From: Nitrospirota bacterium
GTDB lineage: Bacteria; Nitrospirota; Nitrospiria; Nitrospirales; UBA8639
Length of the DNA stretch: 36,073 nucleotides
Reading direction: 5' to 3'
NCBI GenBank assembly: GCA_027623995.1
Contig: JAQBUF010000033.1
Location: 1-36,073, forward strand
The translations under genes were made by a program, and so were the position numbers. Below are positions 31,125 to 36,073 of the stretch, in pieces (the stretch's first letter is position 1; each line of letters opens with the position of its first letter). The notes under the pieces are model-generated. The model worked only from the letters and a program-made list of their open reading frames with translations. It searched no databases and was not told where the DNA came from.

Positions 31125-32843
31125 ATGTCTGATGCAACAATTACTAAAATCCTTTTCGTCGAAGACAATGCTGCTGATGCGTTGTGGGTTCATCGGGCGT
31201 TGGCGAGTTTTGAGGATTTTGCGTTTCAATGTGTGCATCAGAAGACCTTAGCGGAAGCATTGCTCCACCTGGAATTGAACAAAATGGATGTGATTCTGAT
31301 GGATCTTTCGCTTCCAGATTCCATGGGGTTGGACACTTTTCATCAGCTGCGGGCCAAGGTCCCTGATACGCCAATTCTCGTGTTGAGCGGTGTCAATGAC
31401 GAAGATGTGGCTGTAGCGGCGGTGCAACACGGAGCTCAGGATTACCTCGTGAAGGATCATGTGACGAAAGATTCGTTGCATCGTTCCATCCGGTACAGTA
31501 TTGAGCGAAATCGATCGCAGCAGCATCTCGCCTATCTCGCGCACTATGATCAACTGACCGGCCTTCCCAATCGTGGATTGTTTTTTGACCGATTTGGCCA
31601 GGCGGTAAAGCGAGCACGACGATCGGAACAACTGGTGGCGTTGCTCTTTGTTGACCTCGATCATTTTAAAGATATTAATGACTCCATTGGGCATCAGGCC
31701 GCCGATATTATGCTGAAGCGAGTTGCCGATCGTTTGCGGGCATGTTTGCGCGATTGCGATACGGTGTCTCGCATGGGGGGCGATGAATTTGCGCTCGTGC
31801 TGGAAGACATTGCGAGCATTCAACAGCTCAGTGTGGTGGCCAAGCGAATCCTACAGCATCTCGCGGAACCGTTTCTCATAGAAGATCGAGAAATATACAC
31901 CAGTGTGTCCGTGGGCATTACCATCTTCCCGTTCGATGACAACGAGGAAGGCATCTTGCTCCAACATGCGGATATCGCGATGCACCAAGCCAAGCATCAG
32001 GGTGGGAATACCTATCAATATTATTTGGGTGGAATGGGCGCACAGGTGGCGAATCGGTCGTCGTTGGCCAATGACCTCCGTCAAGGGTTGGCCAAGGATG
32101 AATTTTTTCTGCACTACCAACCGCTGGTTGATCTGAAGACGAGCCGGATCATTGGAGTGGAATCCTTAGCGCGATGGCAGCATCCAACTAGGGGTTTAAT
32201 TCCGCCTGGTCAATTCATCCCGGTTGCCGAACAAATTGGGTTTATTGGGCGATTGGGACAATGGGTTCTTCAGAAAGCTTGTACGGATATGGGGACGATT
32301 TCCCAGGATGGGATGCCTGAGATCCCGGTAGCGGTCAATGTCTCTGGTCGGCAATTCCGGAACAAAAATCTCGTTGAGAAAATTCAGATGGTTCTGGATC
32401 AATCGGCGATGGCACCTGGAATGTTGGAATTGGAACTCACAGAGAATGTGTTGATGGATGATTCTTCGAATCATGCAGCTACGTTAGACAAAATAAAAAA
32501 GATGGGGGTGAAAATTTCCATCGATGATTTTGGGACGGGCTATTCCTCGTTTCGATATCTTCAGACTTTTCCCATTGATACCCTGAAAATTGATCGGTCA
32601 TTTATCCTGGATCTTCCTCACAATGGTCACAATGCCAGTTTAGTGGCGTCGATGATTGATATGGGGCACAGCTTGGGACTGACGGTATTGGCAGAAGGCG
32701 TGGAAACCGAGGAACAAGTCAAATTTCTTCAAGCGCACGATTGTGATCGGGCGCAAGGTTTTTATTTTGCCAGACCTCAATCCTTGGACGCCCTGATGCC
32801 TACCCTCATGCATGGTCATGTTCCCGCGCCAGCACTGAACTAA
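31125..32843 (+). CDS. REC-GGDEF-EAL response regulator (c-di-GMP turnover)
   Basis: A 572-residue protein. The receiver domain (1-125) has Asp60 in ILMDLSLPDS. GGDEF domain (about 135-300): MGGDEF at 217-222 is intact, with a product-inhibition I-site RDCD at 209-212 five residues before it. EAL domain (about 315-560): the signature is ESL (346-348) instead of EAL, with ELTEN, IDDFGTGYSS, KIDRSF and LAEGVET all present, so phosphodiesterase activity is plausible. The receiver is strongly similar to that of the sigma-54 activator at 13677-15422 (LSLPDS-GL-TF, GAQDYL-K, Y-IERN/KR), suggesting a common ancestor and perhaps a common kinase. Confidence 0.95.
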   Translation: MSDATITKILFVEDNAADALWVHRALASFEDFAFQCVHQKTLAEALLHLELNKMDVILMDLSLPDSMGLDTFHQLRAKVPDTPILVLSGVNDEDVAVAAVQHGAQDYLVKDHVTKDSLHRSIRYSIERNRSQQHLAYLAHYDQLTGLPNRGLFFDRFGQAVKRARRSEQLVALLFVDLDHFKDINDSIGHQAADIMLKRVADRLRACLRDCDTVSRMGGDEFALVLEDIASIQQLSVVAKRILQHLAEPFLIEDREIYTSVSVGITIFPFDDNEEGILLQHADIAMHQAKHQGGNTYQYYLGGMGAQVANRSSLANDLRQGLAKDEFFLHYQPLVDLKTSRIIGVESLARWQHPTRGLIPPGQFIPVAEQIGFIGRLGQWVLQKACTDMGTISQDGMPEIPVAVNVSGRQFRNKNLVEKIQMVLDQSAMAPGMLELELTENVLMDDSSNHAATLDKIKKMGVKISIDDFGTGYSSFRYLQTFPIDTLKIDRSFILDLPHNGHNASLVASMIDMGHSLGLTVLAEGVETEEQVKFLQAHDCDRAQGFYFARPQSLDALMPTLMHGHVPAPALN

Positions 32844-32996
32844 TCACCTGCTTCTCATCTCTTCGATTTCCTGCTCCTTCAATACCTGTGCTCTCCTGTG
32901 GTACGGTGCGACCCCGTCTGTAGGTTCAGGCACTAGGTGATCTCACTTCCAGCGGGCCGCATTCCTCAACTTATCGTGTAAAAATCAAGAGATGGT

Positions 32997-34319
32997 ATGC
33001 CCACAATAGGACAATCGTATCGATGGATCATTTTGGCCTGTGGGATCTTGGCCTATGCGACGTCCTATTTGACGCGCTGGAGTTACACCGGTCTGGCCTC
33101 GTTCATCAGTGAAGATCTGCAGTTAGATAAAGCGGACCTGGGACTGTTGGGCAGCGCATTTTTTTATACCTACGCCATGGCGCAAGTCCCGTGGGGAAAA
33201 AGTGCGGATCGCTGGGGTGGGCGAACGGTGATCTCAATAGGCGTGCTGTTATCGGCCGTGGGCTTGATGGGATTTACCTTGGCGCAGACCTTTGGGGAGG
33301 CCGTGGGATGGCGCATGTTCGTTGGAGTGGTGGCTGCCAGTGTCTTTGTCCCTGTGGCCGGACTGCTGAGTCATTGGTTTGTGCCTAAGGAACGCGGGTT
33401 GGCCAACGGGCTGTATTATGGGTTGGGCGGAGGGTTAGGACAAATCACTGCGTTCTTGCTGCTTCCCCTGTTGCATCTCTATTTCCTTGACCGCGCAGTG
33501 CTGCCGATATTGGGGTGGCGTGGAGCGATGGGGTGTACAGCAGTAGTGGTGGCCGTCCTGGGACTGGCATGTTGGATCTTTCTTCGATCCTATCCTTCTT
33601 CAACAGATTCAGAAGTTCACTCAACAGGCTACTCTTCATCAAAAAGCTGTGCCACGTATTCTGATTCAGATTCCCCTATCACGCGCGATCCTGTCCTGTG
33701 GTGTCTCGGTGGCTATTTTGCCGCAGGCATTATTGCCCTTCGGTTGGTCCCTGGGTGGCTGACGATCTTTGCCAGTGAGTGGTATCGAGTTGAACAGGGA
33801 TTTACTCAGACTGACGCGGTGATTGCTGGCGGGGTGATTGGAACGGTGTATACCGTAGGACATGTGGTCGGTAGCCCGCTGTTAGGCAAGATGTCGGATC
33901 ATTTGTTACCCCATGGTGTCAGTCGATTCAAATGCGCTTCGGTCGTGTTAGGGTTAGGAGCCCTCTCGGTGAGTTGTTTAACCTTGCCGATGAGATCGTC
34001 CTGGATGTTAGGGGGGGTAGCGCTGCTCCTTGGTGTGACCCTGCATGCGTTCCCCATTGTGAATGCCGCCGTGTCGGATCGTTGGGGAGGAAGCCGGACT
34101 GGTCAGGCCCTTGGTTGGATTAATATGATGGGCCAGTTTGTTGGGGCGATCGCGTTGTCAGTGAGTGGGTACGTGGGAATAGCATGGGCGTCGGGAGCCA
34201 CAGGAACCATTGATGGGTATGCTGGGATTTGGTATTTGGCTTCAGCGGCATGTGTGGTTGGGGCGGGGTGTGGGTGGATGGCGCATCGACTGACAAAAAG
34301 CGTCGTTCGTATCTCGTGA
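32997..34319 (+). CDS. MFS transporter
   Basis: A 440-residue protein with 12 predicted membrane helices in two halves. The cytoplasmic loop after TM2 carries WGKSADRWGGRTVIS, the MFS motif A (G-x-x-x-D-R-x-G-x-R), and the second half has GSPLLGKMSDHLLPHGVSR. A Ser-rich loop (SSTDSEVHSTGYSSS) separates the halves. The substrate is unknown. AAGAGATGG precedes the ATG. The stop codon lies inside a long inverted repeat at 34301-34407. Confidence 0.9.
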   Translation: MPTIGQSYRWIILACGILAYATSYLTRWSYTGLASFISEDLQLDKADLGLLGSAFFYTYAMAQVPWGKSADRWGGRTVISIGVLLSAVGLMGFTLAQTFGEAVGWRMFVGVVAASVFVPVAGLLSHWFVPKERGLANGLYYGLGGGLGQITAFLLLPLLHLYFLDRAVLPILGWRGAMGCTAVVVAVLGLACWIFLRSYPSSTDSEVHSTGYSSSKSCATYSDSDSPITRDPVLWCLGGYFAAGIIALRLVPGWLTIFASEWYRVEQGFTQTDAVIAGGVIGTVYTVGHVVGSPLLGKMSDHLLPHGVSRFKCASVVLGLGALSVSCLTLPMRSSWMLGGVALLLGVTLHAFPIVNAAVSDRWGGSRTGQALGWINMMGQFVGAIALSVSGYVGIAWASGATGTIDGYAGIWYLASAACVVGAGCGWMAHRLTKSVVRIS

Positions 34320-34407
34320 AGCGTATCTCGTAAAGCATAAAGTCAAGGATAATAAACCGTTTTATTTTTACTCTTCACGAAATACGAGATACGAGATACG
34401 AACGACG
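34301..34407. repeat. Inverted repeat of ATACGAGAT units over the MFS stop codon
   Basis: CGTCGTTCGTATCTCG (34301-34316) and CGAGATACGAACGACG (34392-34407) are perfect 16-base inverted copies. Inside, GTATCTCGT and ACGAGATAC recur several times, so the arms are made of tandem 7-9-base units. A T-rich TTTTATTTTTA lies in the loop. It spans the end of the MFS gene and may act as its terminator. Confidence 0.75.
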
Positions 34408-34431
34408 ATGTATAAAAATGACTAGAGTATT

Positions 34432-35385
34432 GTGAAGGCGCAATCCCCAAATAATGACAACACGAGCAGCATTCCTCCTTGGATAAGAATTATCCAAGAC
34501 GGGTTTGTGGTGTGGGTGTTACTCGGAGCAGCGTGGGGGTGGTTTGCGCCGGACGTCGCGGCGTCTGGAAAAACGTGGATTCCTGAGGCACTGGCGGCTG
34601 TCATGCTTGGGATGGGCCTTACACTGACGCATCAAGAGGTGCTCAATCTTCGCTATTCAGGACGTATGCTGATGGTAGGAGTGGCGTTGCAGTATCTGGT
34701 GATGCCGCTTAGTGCATGGATGATTGCGATGGCCTTAGGGTTGCCGAAATTGTTGGCGCTTGGAGTTATTTTGGTGGGAGCCTGTCCTGGTGGAACAGCA
34801 TCAAATGTGGTGGCCTATCTTGCGCGAGGGGATGTGGCGTTGTCGGTGGGGATGACGACTGTTTCAACATTACTCAGTCCCATCTTGACTCCCTTATGGA
34901 TTTGGATTTTGGCTTCGACGTGGATCTCGATTGATTTCCTTCCCTTGTTGGGGACGGTCACAAAAATCGTGTTGTTGCCGGTGTTGATAGGGATGATTGT
35001 GCGGCGCTTTTGGCAGCCGACTCCTCGGTTCTTGGAAGGTCTTTTGCCAATATTCTCGATGGTCATTATAGCCTGGATTGTTGGGGTGATTGTGGGGTTG
35101 AATCATGATCAACTCAATATCGCTGGCGTGGTAGTGATTGCGGTGGTTGCCCATAACGCATTGGGATTGGGCCTTGGTTATTGGGTCTCTGGATTCACGA
35201 AGGCTGCTCATCAGCAACGGCGAACGGTGGCGATCGAAGTCGGCATGCAAAACTCAGGACTTGCTGTCGCATTAGCCATTGCGCATTTTGGACCAATTGC
35301 GGCGGTGCCTGGGGCCATCTTTAGTATTTGGCACAATGTGACGGGGCCGTTGTTGGCGAGTGTCTGGCGACGGCGAAAAGATTAG
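34432..35385 (+). CDS. Bile acid:sodium symporter (BASS) family transporter
   Basis: A 317-residue protein with a GTG start at 34432 and about 10 helices. It has BASS features: VMLGMGLTLTHQEV at the start of the core, VILVGACPGGTASNVVAYLA (sodium-site region) and EVGMQNSGLAVALAIAHFGP near the C-terminus. Substrates in this family include bile acids, pantoate and keto acids; none can be assigned. It lies downstream of the MFS gene on the same strand. Confidence 0.9.
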   Translation: MKAQSPNNDNTSSIPPWIRIIQDGFVVWVLLGAAWGWFAPDVAASGKTWIPEALAAVMLGMGLTLTHQEVLNLRYSGRMLMVGVALQYLVMPLSAWMIAMALGLPKLLALGVILVGACPGGTASNVVAYLARGDVALSVGMTTVSTLLSPILTPLWIWILASTWISIDFLPLLGTVTKIVLLPVLIGMIVRRFWQPTPRFLEGLLPIFSMVIIAWIVGVIVGLNHDQLNIAGVVVIAVVAHNALGLGLGYWVSGFTKAAHQQRRTVAIEVGMQNSGLAVALAIAHFGPIAAVPGAIFSIWHNVTGPLLASVWRRRKD

Positions 35386-36054
35386 GTAGGGTTTATTTTA
35401 TGCGGGGTGTCGCCCCCGCGCGACGAGTCCCTTTTGTTTCGGCAAAAGTGCCCAAAACCATTTCCGCCCGGGCGCAGCCCCTCCGGGGAGACTTTGCCAC
35501 GGAACCAAATTAAATGGCTCAGAAACTCGCTCCGCTCAAACAATCCTCACCAAAGAGTCGAATTTGGTTCCGCGGCAAAGCCGCGCCCGAAGGCGGAGAG
35601 AAATTCAAGACAAGACCAAATATTCAAACTGAGGCTCGGAAAGTAAATCCTACGAAATTTCCAAAGCCAGCCATTAAAGCCTTTCCCTGTCTCAATGATA
35701 GTTTCCACCTATAAGAATCGGTTGTTCAGTTGCATTTTTGCGGGAACGGGAAGTAGGAGGGGGGGTACTCAACGAGTCCTTCTCAAACCTTTGGTTAAGG
35801 AAAAGTATTATTTCATTCTATACAGATGTAATGATGTATTTTTACAATAAAAATATGATGAAATTAATAGACCGATTAAACTCCATGGCGGCATTGATAG
35901 CGCCAGTACTATGAAAAGGCAGAAAAATATTGAGTTTGAAAATATTTCAAACCGTCTAATGAAACAACATCGACAACCAATTCAACTTGAATTCACATAA
36001 TAAGTGCACCACCTCATTATTCGTTGACCAGTTGGTAGACTGCTGGCTCAACTC
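35386..36054. other. Gene-poor tail with degenerate repeats
   Basis: Open frames here are short and lack protein-like composition or ribosome-binding sites. The left part contains the repeat annotated at 35461-35611; the right part (35750-36050) is AT-rich and shows no clear feature. It includes a possible promoter for the gene starting at the edge. Confidence 0.5.
35461..35611. repeat. Imperfect inverted repeat
   Basis: CTTTGCCACGGAACCAAATT (35492-35511) pairs with AATTTGGTTCCGCGGCAAAG (35561-35580) at 19 of 20 positions. The similarity extends into flanking GC-rich blocks (CGCCCGGGCGCAGCCC versus GCCGCGCCCGAAGGCG). Together with the preceding GGCAAAAGTGCCCAAAACC it resembles dispersed extragenic repeats of environmental genomes. 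Confidence 0.6.
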
Positions 36055-36073
36055 AAGGAGGAGGTGCCAAGAT
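36055..36073 (+). promoter_or_regulatory. Ribosome-binding site and probable start of the next gene
   Basis: AAGGAGGAGG is followed by TGCCAAGAT at the end of the window. An ATG would start at 36072 if the next base is G. The spacing is right for a strong initiation site, but the gene itself is outside the window. Confidence 0.4.

Noticed and set aside
35990-36073. Left end of an insertion sequence (for example IS110-type non-coding end) at the right edge
   Set aside because: The strong ribosome-binding site fits a gene start, but no terminal repeat or transposase codons are visible, so a mobile element cannot be supported.
1-36073. CRISPR array
   Set aside because: No regularly spaced direct repeats with unique spacers were seen; the repeats present are palindromic REP-like or MITE elements.

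Overview
The window looks like a chromosomal segment from a Gram-negative, respiring environmental bacterium, most likely a member of the Nitrospirota (Nitrospira-like). This assignment is an inference. It rests on the SUMF1-like multigene cluster, the small zinc-ribbon protein, the DUF2780 and Rap1a-type secreted proteins, near-balanced base composition and the abundant REP-like repeats. No ribosomal or housekeeping marker is present to confirm it.

Left part (1-3100). A partial gene runs off the left edge. It is followed by a degenerate tRNA-Lys(CUU) remnant, a 3' fragment of a photolyase gene, a BrnT/BrnA-type toxin-antitoxin pair and the full-length photolyase gene. Next to the photolyase start is a composite REP-like repeat into which a second small palindromic repeat has inserted. 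The order 'tRNA remnant, phr fragment, brnA/brnT, intact phr' looks like a scar of DNA acquisition.

Minus-strand block (3100-12640). The genes are tightly spaced and may be one long transcription unit: VKOR-thioredoxin fusion, small membrane protein, CbiX-like protein, TudS-DUF1722 fusion, PDZ protein, DUF4149 membrane protein, exported thiol peroxidase (frameshifted here), TIGR01777 epimerase, three exported SUMF1-like proteins and a zinc-ribbon protein. A near-consensus sigma-54 promoter sits just upstream of the zinc-ribbon gene, with a paired palindromic motif further upstream.

Signalling block (13000-17634). A CheY-like regulator with its own predicted sigma-54 promoter and the same palindromic motif, a REC-PAS-AAA+-Fis sigma-54 activator, and a membrane histidine kinase. 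One PAS domain of the kinase carries the full LOV signature (N-C-R-F-L-Q). I propose that these form a blue-light (plus membrane-signal) to sigma-54 circuit that controls the SUMF1-like/redox/photorepair block. This is the most interesting candidate system in the window.

Middle (17900-25050). Spore-photolyase-like radical SAM protein, DUF2780 protein, three secreted proteins (one Rap1a/Tai-like), a MITE with target-site duplication, an orphan AAA+ ATPase, a SnoaL-like protein and an MscS-type channel.

Envelope block (25249-28745). A ydbL-ynbE-ydbH cluster as in Enterobacteria, encoding an AsmA-like inter-membrane lipid-transport bridge.

Right part (28800-36073). A decayed 2-oxoglutarate oxygenase gene interrupted by a REP pair, a second decayed ORF, a pentapeptide-repeat protein, a REC-GGDEF-EAL protein, an MFS transporter, a BASS-family transporter and a repeat-rich, gene-poor tail. 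The tail ends in a strong ribosome-binding site for a gene that begins at the window edge.
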